Shown piece by piece: positions 9,873-19,908 of a DNA stretch of 64,000 bases; positions within the stretch are counted from its first letter, which is position 1, and the number at the start of each line of letters is the position of its first letter. Source of the stretch: Listeria monocytogenes ATCC 19117 (GTDB taxonomy: Bacteria > Bacillota > Bacilli > Lactobacillales > Listeriaceae); assembly GCF_000307025.1 (NCBI RefSeq), contig NC_018584.1, positions 2,566,501 to 2,630,500 of the forward strand, given 5' to 3'. The notes beneath the pieces are model-generated. The model was not told where the DNA came from and did no database searches. It was given only the letters and a program-made list of their open reading frames with translations. The translations under genes were made by a program, and so were the position numbers.

Positions 9873-11135
9873 TTATTTTACATCGCGAATTTTTACGGAG
9901 CCAGTAGTTGCTTCTGCTTCGATTTTCAAGGAAGAATCAGCTGCATCTGGTAGTTTAGTGAAAATAATTGATTTACTTACGGACTCTGTTTTAGATTCAA
10001 GAATTTCGGCATCTTTTAAATCTAAAAGTAATTTACCTAAGTTTGTGTGGAAACGGCCATCTACACCAATTGCTGCGGGTACAACCACATCGATATTACC
10101 TGCACCAGTTTTTGCTTTTAAGAAAGTAGCTTCATTTCCAGTTAGTTGATAATTTACATTACCATTTTTAGTTTGTAAATTGGTGGAGTAATAATTACCT
10201 TTTACTGCTACGTTACCGTTGAATGTTTTCAGTGCAACATCACGAATTTCACCATTTTGGATACGAACATTACCATTAATTGACTCAATTTCTGCCAAAG
10301 TAGCATTTAAAGTACCAATACTAATATTACCATTGGTTGTTTTCACAAATAAATCACGACCGGATAATTCATCCATATGGAAGTTACCATTAAGCATTTT
10401 AACGGAAACATAATCGTACTCACGACGAGGCAAGTATACAGTTAAGTTTGTAACGATTTGTTTTGATTTAGACTCAAAACGTAAAGTTTCTTCATCTACA
10501 CGTAAAGTTGTTTTATCAAAGAAGATTTTAAGTGCTTCATCTTCTGGATATTCTTTGAATAGTTTAATCATCGCGTGAACTTTGATATCGTTCGAATCAG
10601 ATGGTTTAAATTCAATATTACCATTAGCAATTTCAAATTCTAAAATAGAAAGTGTTGTGTCATGATAAATGAAATCACGTTCGATTTTCGTTGAAGTTAA
10701 GAACGGGAATGGCATATCTTTCACTTGTTTAAATGCACTATTTAGGAAAGAACCGATTTTTTCACCCGCTTGGGATAAATCATTAACCATATTGCGCATG
10801 GAGTCTTCACGATCTTTAGAAGAATTTTCGCCGCCCTCTTCTTCGTCTCTTTCATGATTTTCTGGAGTCGGTTCTGGGCGTCTTTTACGACTTTTTGGAG
10901 GTGTATAAGGGTTTCCTTGATTGTTCCAACCTTTACTGTAATCGTATGATGGTTCTTCTTTTGTTCCTTCTTCGACTTGTTCTTCTTCTCTCGGAGCCGC
11001 AGACCGACGAATATTTTCTTTTGCTGCTGTTTTACCTTCTTTTTTGGAAATATTTTCAAGTAGAGTAAGGGCTTCTTCAGTGGATATAATACCTTGTTTT
11101 ACTAATTCGAGAATACGTTTACGTTCATTTTCCAT
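9873..11135 (-). CDS. DUF4097 protein with N-terminal SHOCT-like helix (YvlB-like)
   Basis: A protein of 420 residues. The first 40 form an amphipathic helix pair (RILELVKQGIISTEEALTLLENIS) typical of YvlB and LiaG-type proteins. Residues 45-125 are a low-complexity acidic/basic linker, and from about 150 the DUF4097 repeats carry NGN and NGD turns (IANGNIEFK, LNGNFHMDE, TNGNISIG, INGNVRIQN, FNGNVAVKG, KNGNVNYQL). No signal peptide or membrane helix is seen. Two ATGs compete: 11141 lies 2 nt from GGAGG, while 11135 has 8-nt spacing and is preferred. It is the first gene of the operon and likely acts in envelope-stress response. Confidence 0.82.
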   Translation of the reverse strand: MENERKRILELVKQGIISTEEALTLLENISKKEGKTAAKENIRRSAAPREEEQVEEGTKEEPSYDYSKGWNNQGNPYTPPKSRKRRPEPTPENHERDEEEGGENSSKDREDSMRNMVNDLSQAGEKIGSFLNSAFKQVKDMPFPFLTSTKIERDFIYHDTTLSILEFEIANGNIEFKPSDSNDIKVHAMIKLFKEYPEDEALKIFFDKTTLRVDEETLRFESKSKQIVTNLTVYLPRREYDYVSVKMLNGNFHMDELSGRDLFVKTTNGNISIGTLNATLAEIESINGNVRIQNGEIRDVALKTFNGNVAVKGNYYSTNLQTKNGNVNYQLTGNEATFLKAKTGAGNIDVVVPAAIGVDGRFHTNLGKLLLDLKDAEILESKTESVSKSIIFTKLPDAADSSLKIEAEATTGSVKIRDVK

Positions 11136-11304
11136 TTTCATTTCCTCCTATAATTTAGGCTAAACTATTTTAGGCTTGCTTTCACATGCAAGTGACATAT
11201 CTGTTTTATCTATGACTCTATTATGAAGGAAAATATAATTTCTGTCATACAACCAGAGGATGATTATTTGTTTGGACTTTGGGTGGTTTGTTCTTAAGGA
11301 CTAT

Positions 11305-11342
11305 TAAAAACCCCGCTTATATTTTGCATAAGCGGGGTTTTG
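11305..11342 (-). terminator. Terminator of uvrBA
   Basis: The strong stem ACCCCGCTTAT / ATAAGCGGGGT with A-runs and T-runs on either side lies directly after the uvrA stop. It can act in both directions. Confidence 0.92.
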
Positions 11343-11343
11343 A

Positions 11344-14214
11344 TTATTTTTTCTTGGCTGTTGTGATTCGTTCTTCTGTGCGTTCTTTATCGCGTTCTAA
11401 AATTGGTTTCAAGTATTTACCTGTATATGATTTTTTCGAGCGAGCGATTTTTTCAGGTGTGCCGGTTGCAATAATTTGACCGCCACCATCGCCGCCTTCT
11501 GGTCCTAAATCAATCAAGTAATCCGCTTGTTTAATTACGTCAAGGTTATGCTCAATAACAAGTACTGTGTCGCCATTTTCTTCTACAAGTCTTTGTAATA
11601 CTTTGAGTAAACGACCAATATCATCTGCGTGGAGCCCGGTCGTTGGTTCATCCAGAATATAGAAAGATTTTCCGTTACTACGCTTGTGAAGTTCCGAAGC
11701 TAGCTTAACACGCTGTGCTTCACCACCAGAAAGAGTCGTAGCAGGTTGCCCAAGTCGAATATAACCAAGTCCAACATCCACAATCGTTTGCAGTTTACGT
11801 GCAATTCTCGGTTGGTTAGTGAAATATTCTAGACCTTCTTCTACAGTCATCTCTAATACTTCAGCAATATTTTTGCCTTTGTAACGAATATCTAACGTTT
11901 CGCCATTGTATCGTTTTCCATGACAAACTTCACAGGGTACATATACATCGGGCAAGAAATGCATTTCAATTTTGATGATTCCGTCGCCTTTACACGCCTC
12001 ACAACGTCCACCTTTTACGTTAAAACTAAAGCGACCTTTTTTATAACCGCGAACTTTGGCTTCATTTGTGCTTGCAAAAAGGTCACGAATATCATCGAAA
12101 GCCCCTGTATAAGTAGCTGGATTCGATCTCGGTGTTCTTCCGATTGGTGATTGATCTATATTGATGATTTTTTCTAGGTTTTCGATACCTTTTATTTCTT
12201 TATGTTCACCTGGTTTTGCGTGGTTTCTATTTAGTTTTCTCGCTAATGCTTTTCGTAATACTTCATTCACTAGCGAACTTTTACCTGAACCTGAAACTCC
12301 AGTTACACAAGAAAAAGTAGCTAGTGGAATTTTTGCATTTACGTTTTTGAGATTATTTGCTTTAGCACCAATAATTTCTAATTCTAGTCCGTTACCTTTT
12401 CTACGTTTAGCAGGAACTGGAATAAATTTTTTACCTGAAAGATAGTCACCAGTGATGGAATTTTTATTTTTGGCAACTTCTTCTGGAGTTCCGGCTGCAA
12501 CAATTCGTCCACCGTGTTCCCCTGCACCTGGACCAATATCAATAAGATAATCTGCGGCCATCATCGTATCTTCGTCATGCTCAACGACAATAAGCGTGTT
12601 TCCAATGTCACGCATACTTTGGAGTGTGCTGATTAAACGGTCATTATCTCGTTGATGAAGACCGATGGAAGGTTCATCTAGAATATAAAGTACCCCAGTA
12701 AGTCTGGAACCGATTTGTGTAGCAAGTCTAATTCGCTGCGCCTCACCACCAGATAGCGTCCCAGCTGCACGGCTCATTGTTAGATAGTCGAGCCCAACAT
12801 TTTTTAAGAAGCCTAGTCTAGCACGAACTTCTTTGAAAATCGGCGCTGCAATTTGTGTTTCTTTTTCAGAGAGTTCTAAGCCATCAAAGAAATCTAGTGC
12901 TTCATTAATAGAAAACTCACTGATTTGGCCAATATGATGATTGTTTACTTTAACAGAAAGTGTTTCTTCTTTTAGACGATAACCTTTACAAGATGGACAT
13001 GGTAAATCAGTCATATATTGCGCCATTTGATCACGCGTAAAGTCGGAATTTGTCTCACGATAGCGGCGTTCGATATTTGGAAGTATCCCTTCAAAAGGAA
13101 TCCACGTTTCGCGTGTCATTCCGAAATCATTTTTGTATTCGAAGTAGAATTCTTTGTCTTTTGATCCATTTAAAATAATATCTAATTCTTCTTTCGTTAG
13201 TTTCTCCAAAGGTGTATCCATATCTATTCCGAACTCTTTACAAGCCGAAGCTAGCATTTGTGGATAGTATTGCGAGCTAATTGGGCGCCAAGGAATAATA
13301 GCACCTTCATTTAGAGACAGACTTCTATCTGGAATAACTGTGTCGACATCGACTTCAAGTTTAGTGCCAAGTCCATCACATGTTGGACAAGCGCCAAATG
13401 GGCTATTGAAAGAGAACATTCTTGGTTCTAATTCACCAACGGAAAACCCACAATAAGGGCACGCATAGTGTTCACTAAATAATAATTCTTTATCGCCCAT
13501 TATATCAACAACCGCATAACCATCAGCTAAACGAAGAGCCGCTTCAATGGAGTCATACAAACGAGTATTGATACCTTCTTTAATCACAATGCGATCAATA
13601 ATGATTTCAATAGAATGCTTTTTATTCTTCTCGATTTCAATTTCGTCATTGATATCATAAATTTCTCCATCAACACGAATTCGAACATAGCCTTCTTTTT
13701 TTATTTCCTCAATAGTTTTCTTATGGGTTCCTTTTTTACCAGAAACGATTGGAGCCATTATTTGAATACGTGTTTTTTCTGGATATTCTAGAACGCGATC
13801 CACCATTTGTTCGATTGTTTGGGAAGTGATTTCAATACCGTGATTTGGACAAACTGGATGCCCAACACGAGCATAAAGTAAGCGCAAATAGTCATGGATT
13901 TCTGTGACAGTACCAACAGTTGAACGTGGATTACGGCTTGTTGTTTTTTGATCAATCGAAATGGCAGGGCTTAATCCTTCAATTAAATCTACATCTGGTT
14001 TATCCATTTGGCCTAAAAATTGGCGCGCATATGCGGACAAAGACTCTACATAACGTCTTTGTCCTTCTGCGTAAATCGTATCAAAAGCAAGCGAAGATTT
14101 ACCTGAACCTGAAAGTCCAGTCATAACTACTAATTTGTCTCTAGGAATCTCTACATCAATGTTTTTTAAGTTATGGGCTCTTGCACCCTGAATTACTATT
14201 TTCTCTTTATCCAA
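11344..14214 (-). CDS. uvrA: Excinuclease ABC subunit A
   Basis: Damage-recognition ATPase of nucleotide excision repair. The 956-residue protein has two ABC modules: Walker [15 protein letters not shown] near residue 32 and [14 protein letters not shown] near 640, with signatures [13 protein letters not shown] and [13 protein letters not shown]. Zinc-binding Cys-x2-Cys pairs are visible (CPYCGF with [14 protein letters not shown] with CEVCHGKR). The start is a TTG at 14214 with AAGGATG upstream, 7 nt after the uvrB stop, so the genes are translated from one mRNA under the SOS box upstream of uvrB. Confidence 0.98.
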   Translation of the reverse strand: MDKEKIVIQGARAHNLKNIDVEIPRDKLVVMTGLSGSGKSSLAFDTIYAEGQRRYVESLSAYARQFLGQMDKPDVDLIEGLSPAISIDQKTTSRNPRSTVGTVTEIHDYLRLLYARVGHPVCPNHGIEITSQTIEQMVDRVLEYPEKTRIQIMAPIVSGKKGTHKKTIEEIKKEGYVRIRVDGEIYDINDEIEIEKNKKHSIEIIIDRIVIKEGINTRLYDSIEAALRLADGYAVVDIMGDKELLFSEHYACPYCGFSVGELEPRMFSFNSPFGACPTCDGLGTKLEVDVDTVIPDRSLSLNEGAIIPWRPISSQYYPQMLASACKEFGIDMDTPLEKLTKEELDIILNGSKDKEFYFEYKNDFGMTRETWIPFEGILPNIERRYRETNSDFTRDQMAQYMTDLPCPSCKGYRLKEETLSVKVNNHHIGQISEFSINEALDFFDGLELSEKETQIAAPIFKEVRARLGFLKNVGLDYLTMSRAAGTLSGGEAQRIRLATQIGSRLTGVLYILDEPSIGLHQRDNDRLISTLQSMRDIGNTLIVVEHDEDTMMAADYLIDIGPGAGEHGGRIVAAGTPEEVAKNKNSITGDYLSGKKFIPVPAKRRKGNGLELEIIGAKANNLKNVNAKIPLATFSCVTGVSGSGKSSLVNEVLRKALARKLNRNHAKPGEHKEIKGIENLEKIINIDQSPIGRTPRSNPATYTGAFDDIRDLFASTNEAKVRGYKKGRFSFNVKGGRCEACKGDGIIKIEMHFLPDVYVPCEVCHGKRYNGETLDIRYKGKNIAEVLEMTVEEGLEYFTNQPRIARKLQTIVDVGLGYIRLGQPATTLSGGEAQRVKLASELHKRSNGKSFYILDEPTTGLHADDIGRLLKVLQRLVEENGDTVLVIEHNLDVIKQADYLIDLGPEGGDGGGQIIATGTPEKIARSKKSYTGKYLKPILERDKERTEERITTAKKK

Positions 14215-14221
14215 TTTCGCT

Positions 14222-16198
14222 TCATCCTTCCGCTTTTATTTCCAGTAAAGCATCGCGAAGTTCAGCAGCACGTTCGAAATCAAGTGCTTTGGCTGCTTCT
14301 TTCATTTCATGTTCCATACCTTCAATGAACACATCGCGTTCTTTCTTAGACATTTTGCTTAAATCATGTTGCTTCACTGCTTCTCTTTCATCTGCGGCAG
14401 AAGTCGCTGCGATGATACCACGAATTTCTTTTTTGATTGTTTTTGGCGTAATGCCATGTTTTTCATTATATTCAATTTGGATTTTACGACGGCGTTCTGT
14501 TTCGCCAATAGAATTGCGCATCGAATCGGTCATTTTATCAGCATACATGATTACTCGACCGTTTTCATTACGAGCGGCTCGACCCATTGTTTGAATTAAG
14601 GAACGCTCGGAACGAAGGAATCCTTCTTTGTCCGCATCTAAAATAGCGACAAGAGATACTTCAGGTAAATCGATTCCTTCGCGAAGTAAATTAATTCCAA
14701 CGATAACATCATACACACCAAGTCGGAGGTCGCGAATGATTTCGATTCGCTCTAACGTCTTCACTTCCGAGTGGAGATATTGTACTTTAACACCAGCTTC
14801 TTTGAGATAATTGGTCAAATCCTCTGACATTTTTTTCGTTAAAGTGGTGATTAAAACACGTTCGTTTTTCTCGACACGATCATTAATCTCATCCATTAAG
14901 TCATCGATTTGTCCTTGAATCGGGCGAATTTCTACGATTGGATCTAGCAAGCCGGTTGGTCGGATGATTTGTTCAATGACATCCGGATTTTTTTCTAGTT
15001 CATAAGGGCCTGGTGTGGCGGAAATGAACATAATTTGATTGATATGTTTTTCAAATTCTTCTAATCTTAGCGGACGGTTATCTAAAGCACTTGGTAGTCT
15101 AAAACCATGATCAACTAGCATTTGTTTTCTGGCTTGGTCACCGTTAAACATACCACGGATTTGTGGCATCGTAACGTGTGACTCATCAATTACCATTTGG
15201 AAATCGTCTGGGAAGTAATCGAGTAACGTGTATGGTGTAACTCCCGCTGGACGAAGGGATAAATGTCTAGAATAGTTCTCAATACCAGAGCAATAACCCA
15301 TTTCTTCCATCATTTCTAAATCATAATTCGTCCGTTGTTCAAGACGTTGTGCTTCGAGTAATTTATTATCTGCACGTAAAACTTGAAGGCGGTCTTCGAG
15401 TTCCGCTTTTATATTAACAATTGCTTTTTTCATAATATCAGGTCTGGTAACAAAGTGAGATGCCGGGAAAATGGAAACATGTTCTCTTTCTCCAATAATT
15501 TCGCCAGTAAGTGCATCTACCTCTCTAATACGTTCAATTTCATCACCGAAAAATTCAATCCTCATGCAGTGCTCGTCTCTTGATGCCGGGAAAATTTCGA
15601 CAACATCGCCGCGAACACGGAAGCGCCCACGTTGAAAATCTATATCATTTCGATCATATTGAATGTCTACTAATTTACGCAGTAGCTGATCACGGCTAAT
15701 TTCCATACCAACACGAAGCGAAACGAGCATCTCTCCATATTCAATCGGCGAACCTAAGCCATAAATACACGATACACTCGCAATGATAATTACATCACGA
15801 CGTTCAAAAAGCGCAGCGGTAGCAGAGTGACGAAGCTTATCAATTTCATCATTGATACTTGCATCTTTTTCGATATACGTGTCGCTTTGCGGAACATAGG
15901 CTTCTGGTTGATAGTAATCATAGTAACTGACAAAATATTCTACAGCATTATTTGGGAAAAATTCTTTAAACTCGCTATACAGCTGTCCCGCTAACGTCTT
16001 ATTGTGGGCCATGACAAGTGTTGGCTTATTTACTTCCTGAATCACGTTGGATACGGTAAAAGTTTTCCCTGTACCGGTTGCACCAAGTAAAGTTTGGTGT
16101 TTCAAGCCTTTTTTTAATCCCGCAACTAATTGTTCTATCGCTCTAGGTTGGTCTCCTTGTGGGCTATACTTAGAAACTAACTCAAATTTATCCTTCAA
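14222..16198 (-). CDS. uvrB: Excinuclease ABC subunit B
   Basis: Helicase-like subunit that verifies damage and recruits UvrC. The 658-residue protein has the Walker A motif [16 protein letters not shown], the beta-hairpin region with [14 protein letters not shown], helicase motif VIDESH, the late [12 protein letters not shown] and QTMGRAARN motifs, and the C-terminal UVR domain ([13 protein letters not shown]) that contacts UvrC. The start codon is TTG at 16198 behind AGGGGG. It is the first gene of uvrBA; a LexA-type operator lies about 150 nt upstream. Confidence 0.98.
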   Translation of the reverse strand: MKDKFELVSKYSPQGDQPRAIEQLVAGLKKGLKHQTLLGATGTGKTFTVSNVIQEVNKPTLVMAHNKTLAGQLYSEFKEFFPNNAVEYFVSYYDYYQPEAYVPQSDTYIEKDASINDEIDKLRHSATAALFERRDVIIIASVSCIYGLGSPIEYGEMLVSLRVGMEISRDQLLRKLVDIQYDRNDIDFQRGRFRVRGDVVEIFPASRDEHCMRIEFFGDEIERIREVDALTGEIIGEREHVSIFPASHFVTRPDIMKKAIVNIKAELEDRLQVLRADNKLLEAQRLEQRTNYDLEMMEEMGYCSGIENYSRHLSLRPAGVTPYTLLDYFPDDFQMVIDESHVTMPQIRGMFNGDQARKQMLVDHGFRLPSALDNRPLRLEEFEKHINQIMFISATPGPYELEKNPDVIEQIIRPTGLLDPIVEIRPIQGQIDDLMDEINDRVEKNERVLITTLTKKMSEDLTNYLKEAGVKVQYLHSEVKTLERIEIIRDLRLGVYDVIVGINLLREGIDLPEVSLVAILDADKEGFLRSERSLIQTMGRAARNENGRVIMYADKMTDSMRNSIGETERRRKIQIEYNEKHGITPKTIKKEIRGIIAATSAADEREAVKQHDLSKMSKKERDVFIEGMEHEMKEAAKALDFERAAELRDALLEIKAEG

Positions 16199-16344
16199 CT
16201 CGGATTCCCCCTATTCTTTATCGGTCCGATTCTGGTATCTGAAAAGCTTTATTTGTGAAAAGTCCAGCAAAGCAAAAAGCGGATTTTTCAGATCCGTTAA
16301 TGTTTCTATTTTATCATAAATATTTTAATTAGCCTAGCAAAAAC

Positions 16345-16358
16345 CGAACATATTTTCG
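16345..16358 (-). promoter_or_regulatory. LexA (SOS) box of uvrBA
   Basis: CGAACATATTTTCG matches the Gram-positive SOS consensus CGAACRNRYGTTYG at 13 of 14 positions. On the - strand a TTGCTA / TATGAT promoter pair with 16-nt spacing follows directly, so bound LexA would block it. Confidence 0.82.
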
Positions 16359-16370
16359 CATTTGTTGAAA

Positions 16371-16403
16371 AATAAAAAACGCAACCTGTTGATTACGCTT
16401 TTC
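16371..16403 (-). terminator. Terminator of the csbA cluster
   Basis: On the - strand AAAAGCGTAA pairs with TTGCGTTTTT (two G-U pairs, 8-nt loop), followed by more T. It lies just upstream of the uvrB operator and insulates uvrBA from csbA. Confidence 0.68.
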
Positions 16404-16448
16404 TTTATTTTATCACTTTTACGCTTTTCTACCTATATATTTGCTTTG

Positions 16449-16688
16449 TTAAAAATCACTGCCACTCTTCTTTAAACGTCGCAGCATATATGTTGCAAGC
16501 ACAAAACCAATGGTCATTGAAAAAGCATCAATAATAATTAGCCACATAGAACTCGTATAACCTAACTTGGCAGAAGCGGCGATCAAAATCACCATCAAAA
16601 GCAAAGCGACATAACGATTATAGGTGATTCTCGCAAAAAGAATAACAAGGAGACAAGGGAAAATAAGTGCAGATATAATTTGATCCAT
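16449..16688 (-). CDS. csbA: CsbA family small membrane protein
   Basis: A 79-residue protein with two or three hydrophobic segments (about 6-20, 27-45 and 49-68) and a basic C-terminus. Sequence character and position upstream of uvrBA match B. subtilis csbA, a sigma-B-controlled gene of unknown biochemical role. A strong GGGGGAGGAAAG site precedes the ATG. I see no sigma-B promoter directly upstream; it probably shares a transcript with the HD-domain gene 20 nt upstream. Confidence 0.82.
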   Translation of the reverse strand: MDQIISALIFPCLLVILFARITYNRYVALLLMVILIAASAKLGYTSSMWLIIIDAFSMTIGFVLATYMLRRLKKSGSDF

Positions 16689-16708
16689 CTTACTTTCCTC
16701 CCCCTTTT

Positions 16709-17356
16709 TTACGCGTCTCGCAATGCTTTGGTCGTTATTTCCGTTGTAAGCTGTGGTAATTCTGTTTTTTCGATACCTTTTTCAGCAAGCATATCTGGTA
16801 AAATTTCTTTTAAAAAATACTTCACGCTAGCCATTTCTCGGTACTGATAAATGGTTGCAAGTGCTTCACTATAAATCTCCACAAAAATATTTTCTGGATT
16901 TCCTTTTTGAATTTCACCAAAGGATTCATATAACAGGTCTACTTTATCAGAAATTGCGAGGATTTTCCCTTCCAACGTACTGTCTTTACCTTCTTTTAGC
17001 AAATGACGATAAATTGGTTGATACGTTTCTGGGATTTCTCGTTCAATAAAATTTTTTGTCATGCTTTCTTCTACTTCTGAAAGCATTTCGCGGAGTTCTG
17101 TCGTTGCATATTTCACAGGCGTTTTAATATCCCCGATGAAAAGCTCTGAATAATCGTGGTTTAGCGCTTTTTCGTATAGTGCACGCCAATTCACTTCATT
17201 CCCAGCTTCTTCCTCTACAGCGCCGAAAAATTGAGCAATGGATGTAACTTTATATGAATGTTCTGCAACAGAGTGCTCTTGATATTTAAATTTTCCTGGG
17301 CAACGATAAATGTTTTCTAAATCTGATAAACTTTGGAAATATTGATGAATTCCCAT
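16709..17356 (-). CDS. HD-domain phosphohydrolase, YfbR-like
   Basis: A 215-residue protein with the metal-binding HD signature: His33 in SVAEHSYKV, His67-Asp68 in ALNHDYSEL, and a later Asp in ISDKVDLLYE. This spacing is that of the YfbR/HD_3 group, which includes 5'-deoxynucleotidases acting on dNMPs. The N-terminal FQSLSDLENIYRCPGKF is characteristic of the Firmicute version. Substrate is inferred from family only. It lies between a small membrane protein gene and csbA with short gaps and a GGAGGG site, suggesting one operon. Confidence 0.84.
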   Translation of the reverse strand: MGIHQYFQSLSDLENIYRCPGKFKYQEHSVAEHSYKVTSIAQFFGAVEEEAGNEVNWRALYEKALNHDYSELFIGDIKTPVKYATTELREMLSEVEESMTKNFIEREIPETYQPIYRHLLKEGKDSTLEGKILAISDKVDLLYESFGEIQKGNPENIFVEIYSEALATIYQYREMASVKYFLKEILPDMLAEKGIEKTELPQLTTEITTKALRDA

Positions 17357-17377
17357 ATTATCCCTCCATCCTTCGTT

Positions 17378-17764
17378 TTATTCTTCACGTTTTTGTTTTT
17401 TATTGGCAGGATTAGTGTTTTCGATTTCACGCATCATCAGCGCCGCAGCATAACCAATTAAAGCAATCATTGCGGCTGAGTAAGTTCTAAAATTATCGGT
17501 AGCAAAAATAAAAATAATTGCTGAAAATAAAAGTGTCGTCAGTATTCCCCAGCTAAACAACTTTGTTCCGCGCGCCGTTCCGACTTTCATATGCGAATAA
17601 ATACCAACATAACAAACGAACTGAATGATAATAAATTGCACAACAGATAAACCAATAACTGCTGTGAGATTACTATTCCAAACAACTGCTAAAATCGCAA
17701 TAATAATCATCACAATAATCCCTATAATAACAATGAACTTCTGCATTGGTGATAATTTCTTCAA
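17378..17764 (-). CDS. Small integral membrane protein, unknown function
   Basis: A 128-residue protein with four hydrophobic segments (about 9-28, 33-52, 66-84 and 90-110) and a charged, Lys/Arg-rich tail (NKKQKREE). The start is TTG at 17764 with GGAGG 6 nt upstream. I do not recognise a named family beyond general Firmicute membrane proteins. It is the first gene of a probable three-gene unit with the HD phosphohydrolase and csbA. Confidence 0.78.
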   Translation of the reverse strand: MKKLSPMQKFIVIIGIIVMIIIAILAVVWNSNLTAVIGLSVVQFIIIQFVCYVGIYSHMKVGTARGTKLFSWGILTTLLFSAIIFIFATDNFRTYSAAMIALIGYAAALMMREIENTNPANKKQKREE

Positions 17765-17823
17765 AATACTTCCTCCAAGCTTTTATTTGTTACTTACTTT
17801 ACCATAATCTCTGTTTATTTGGG

Positions 17824-17881
17824 ATAAAAAACACCCATCATTCCTAAAAGGTTTTCTGAGCGTTCTTACTTAATGATGGTG
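17824..17881 (-). terminator. Terminator of the ArsR-type gene, overlapping its stop
   Basis: On the - strand CACCATCATT (the last His codons and stop) pairs with AATGATGGGTG, one bulged base, followed by six T. Confidence 0.75.
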
Positions 17882-18175
17882 CACGTGGCGAATTGCTTGT
17901 GTGAGTAATTCTAATACGTGATTATCATCTTGCATATAATAAATCGTCGTGCCTTCACGTCTTGATTTCACAAGTCTTAAGTTTTTTAAAAAACGCAGCT
18001 GGTGAGAAACAGTTGTCTGGTTAAACGCAAGTGTTCGCGCAATTTCATTCACAGAGTATTCGCGGTCTTGAAGCAAATTTAAAATCTGCACACGCGTTGG
18101 ATCAGAAAGCGCCTTAAATATCTGCGTAACACTAAATAGCGTTTCTTCATCTAAAGATTGTTTTGCGTTTTCCAT
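17870..18175 (-). CDS. ArsR/SmtB-family metal-responsive repressor, CzrA-like
   Basis: A 101-residue winged-helix repressor. The recognition helix region is [26 protein letters not shown] at 41-66. The last helix carries Asp84, His86, His97 and His100, the same numbering and spacing as the alpha5 zinc site of staphylococcal CzrA, so zinc (or cobalt) is the likely inducer. It ends in HVHHH. The alpha3 cysteines typical of CadC and ArsR are absent. No metal exporter lies beside it in this window, so its target is either itself or distant. Starts at ATG 18175 after GGAGTG. Confidence 0.87.
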   Translation of the reverse strand: MENAKQSLDEETLFSVTQIFKALSDPTRVQILNLLQDREYSVNEIARTLAFNQTTVSHQLRFLKNLRLVKSRREGTTIYYMQDDNHVLELLTQAIRHVHHH

Positions 18176-18194
18176 TAAATATCACTCCATTTTC

Positions 18195-18222
18195 CATATA
18201 TGTTCATATACTCATATGATAC
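18195..18222 (-). promoter_or_regulatory. Candidate autoregulatory operator of the CzrA-like repressor
   Basis: An AT-rich imperfect inverted repeat (ATATATGTTCATATACTCATATGAT) lies 20-45 nt upstream of the start and resembles ArsR/SmtB-type operators. The match was judged by eye. Confidence 0.4.
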
Positions 18223-18398
18223 TTAAATAGGAATGATTCCGCAAGTTTAACAACACATCTATTAAAAAATGATTAAATATGAGCAAAAACAAGATTTTCT
18301 CTGTTTCAATGATACAATTTTTTTATCATTAAGAAAGGAGAGCTGGGGAATAAAAGGGTTTTAAATATTGAGAAGTTATTTAAACCGCCTAACACACC

Positions 18399-18445
18399 AA
18401 AAAAAGCCCGATTAACCTGTGGAAAGGAAAATCGGGCTTTTTTTA
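18399..18445 (-). terminator. Terminator of the pst-phoU operon
   Basis: The perfect 8-bp stem GCCCGATT / AATCGGGC (18406-18413 with 18430-18437) has A- and T-runs outside it, so it works on both strands. It overlaps the phoU stop region. Confidence 0.88.
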
Positions 18446-19102
18446 TCTGTTTAAATCTTCAATTTCGCCACTCTTCAAGTAAACAATCCATTCGCACACA
18501 TTTGTTACATAATCACCAATACGTTCGATATACTGGGAAACTAAGAGTAGTTGTGAAACATCTTCTATATGCTCTGGCTCTTCTTGCATAAAATGAATAC
18601 ATTTTTGATAAACGATTTTATGAAGCTTATCGACTTCATTATCGCGCTCAGCAATTTTGCGAGCAGCAACTTCATCTTCTGCAAGGTAAGCTTTTAATAC
18701 GTCTTGTAGCATTGCTTTTACAATTTCGCCCATTTCTGGTATTTCGGGAATCGGCTTTAAAACCTTACTTTCACCAATTAAAATAGCCGTTTTGGCAATA
18801 CTTACTGCGTGGTCACCAATTCGTTCTAAATCCGAACTTGTTTTTAGTACTGTGACGATTTTTCGCAAATCCATACCAACTGGCTGTTGCAAAGCGATCA
18901 ACTCAAAAGAGCGTTGTTCCAGTGAAAGCTCCATGTTATTGATTGCTTTATCTTCTGCAACTACTTGTTTAGCAAGCTCGGTATCGCGGTGTACAAGTGA
19001 CTTGACTGCTTTAAAAATCGCTTCATTCGCAAGCATTCCCATTTCCATTAGATGTTGGTGCAAGTCGTTTAACTGTTCCGTAAAAATTTTTCTGACTACC
19101 AT
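18443..19102 (-). CDS. phoU: Phosphate transport regulator PhoU
   Basis: All-helical protein that damps PhoR signalling and Pst transport when phosphate is ample. The 219 residues form two PhoU repeats, with metal-binding type motifs SDLERIGDHAVSIAKTA at about 90-106 and the matching VSQYIERIGDYVTNVCEW at about 187-204. Starts at ATG 19102 after AGGAG, 12 nt below the second pstB; it is the last gene of the pst operon and ends in the operon terminator. Confidence 0.96.
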   Translation of the reverse strand: MVVRKIFTEQLNDLHQHLMEMGMLANEAIFKAVKSLVHRDTELAKQVVAEDKAINNMELSLEQRSFELIALQQPVGMDLRKIVTVLKTSSDLERIGDHAVSIAKTAILIGESKVLKPIPEIPEMGEIVKAMLQDVLKAYLAEDEVAARKIAERDNEVDKLHKIVYQKCIHFMQEEPEHIEDVSQLLLVSQYIERIGDYVTNVCEWIVYLKSGEIEDLNR

Positions 19103-19114
19103 AATAACACTCCT

Positions 19115-19894
19115 TTATCCAAATCTTCCTGAAATATAGTCTTCTGTTTCCTTTTCTGCTGGGTTGGTAAAAATACTCGTCGTATCCGCGAACTCCACGA
19201 TGCGACCATTTAAGAAAAAGGCAGTTTCATCGGAAATCCGGGATGCTTGTTGCATATTATGCGTCACAATAACAATCGTATAGTCTTTCTTTAATTCTAA
19301 AATCAAATCTTCTACTTTTGCTGTCGAAATTGGGTCCAGTGCAGAAGTTGGCTCATCCATCAAAATAACATCCGGTTTAACAGCTAGAACTCGTGCGATG
19401 CAAAGCCGCTGTTGTTGTCCACCTGACATCCCAATCGCCGAACGATCCAGCCTATCATGCACTTCTTCCCAAAGAGCCGCTTGACGCAAACTTCTTTCTA
19501 CAATCTCATCAAGTACTTTTTTGTCTTTTATACCATGCATCCGCGGACCATAAGCGACATTATCATAAATCGAAAACGGGAATGGGTTTGCTTGTTGGAA
19601 AACCATACCCACTTTTTTTCGTAAGTTAACCATGTCAATTTTAGGATCTTGTACATTTTCACCGCCAATATGGATTTCTCCAGTCGTTTTCACATTGGGA
19701 ATTAAATCATTCATTCGGTTAAGCGTACGCAGAAAAGTTGATTTCCCACACCCCGACGGACCAATTAGAGCGGTCACTTGATTTTTCTTAATGTTTAAAG
19801 CGATTTTTTGTAGTGCTTGTTTGGAACCATAAAATAAATCTACATCTTTTGTTTCAATGATATACTCTACTTTTTCAGCAGTTTCAGTTGTCAT
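19115..19894 (-). CDS. pstB: Phosphate ABC transporter ATPase PstB (second copy)
   Basis: Cytoplasmic ATPase of the high-affinity phosphate importer. The 259-residue protein has Walker [19 protein letters not shown], the Q-loop [15 protein letters not shown], signature [13 protein letters not shown], and Walker [14 protein letters not shown]. It is a paralogue of the copy directly upstream (14-nt gap) and keeps all catalytic motifs, so both could function. Tandem pstB genes are also found in other Firmicutes. Confidence 0.95.
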   Translation of the reverse strand: MTTETAEKVEYIIETKDVDLFYGSKQALQKIALNIKKNQVTALIGPSGCGKSTFLRTLNRMNDLIPNVKTTGEIHIGGENVQDPKIDMVNLRKKVGMVFQQANPFPFSIYDNVAYGPRMHGIKDKKVLDEIVERSLRQAALWEEVHDRLDRSAIGMSGGQQQRLCIARVLAVKPDVILMDEPTSALDPISTAKVEDLILELKKDYTIVIVTHNMQQASRISDETAFFLNGRIVEFADTTSIFTNPAEKETEDYISGRFG

Positions 19895-19908
19895 AAAAAA
19901 GCTCCTTT

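Noticed and set aside
11183-11194. Near-palindrome CACATGCAAGTG upstream of the DUF4097 operon as a LiaR operator
   Set aside because: It is imperfect at the centre and I could not match it to a LiaR consensus with confidence.
14181-14594. A 137-codon + strand frame opposite uvrB
   Set aside because: Shadow of the uvrB C-terminus; Ser-rich composition is an antisense artefact.
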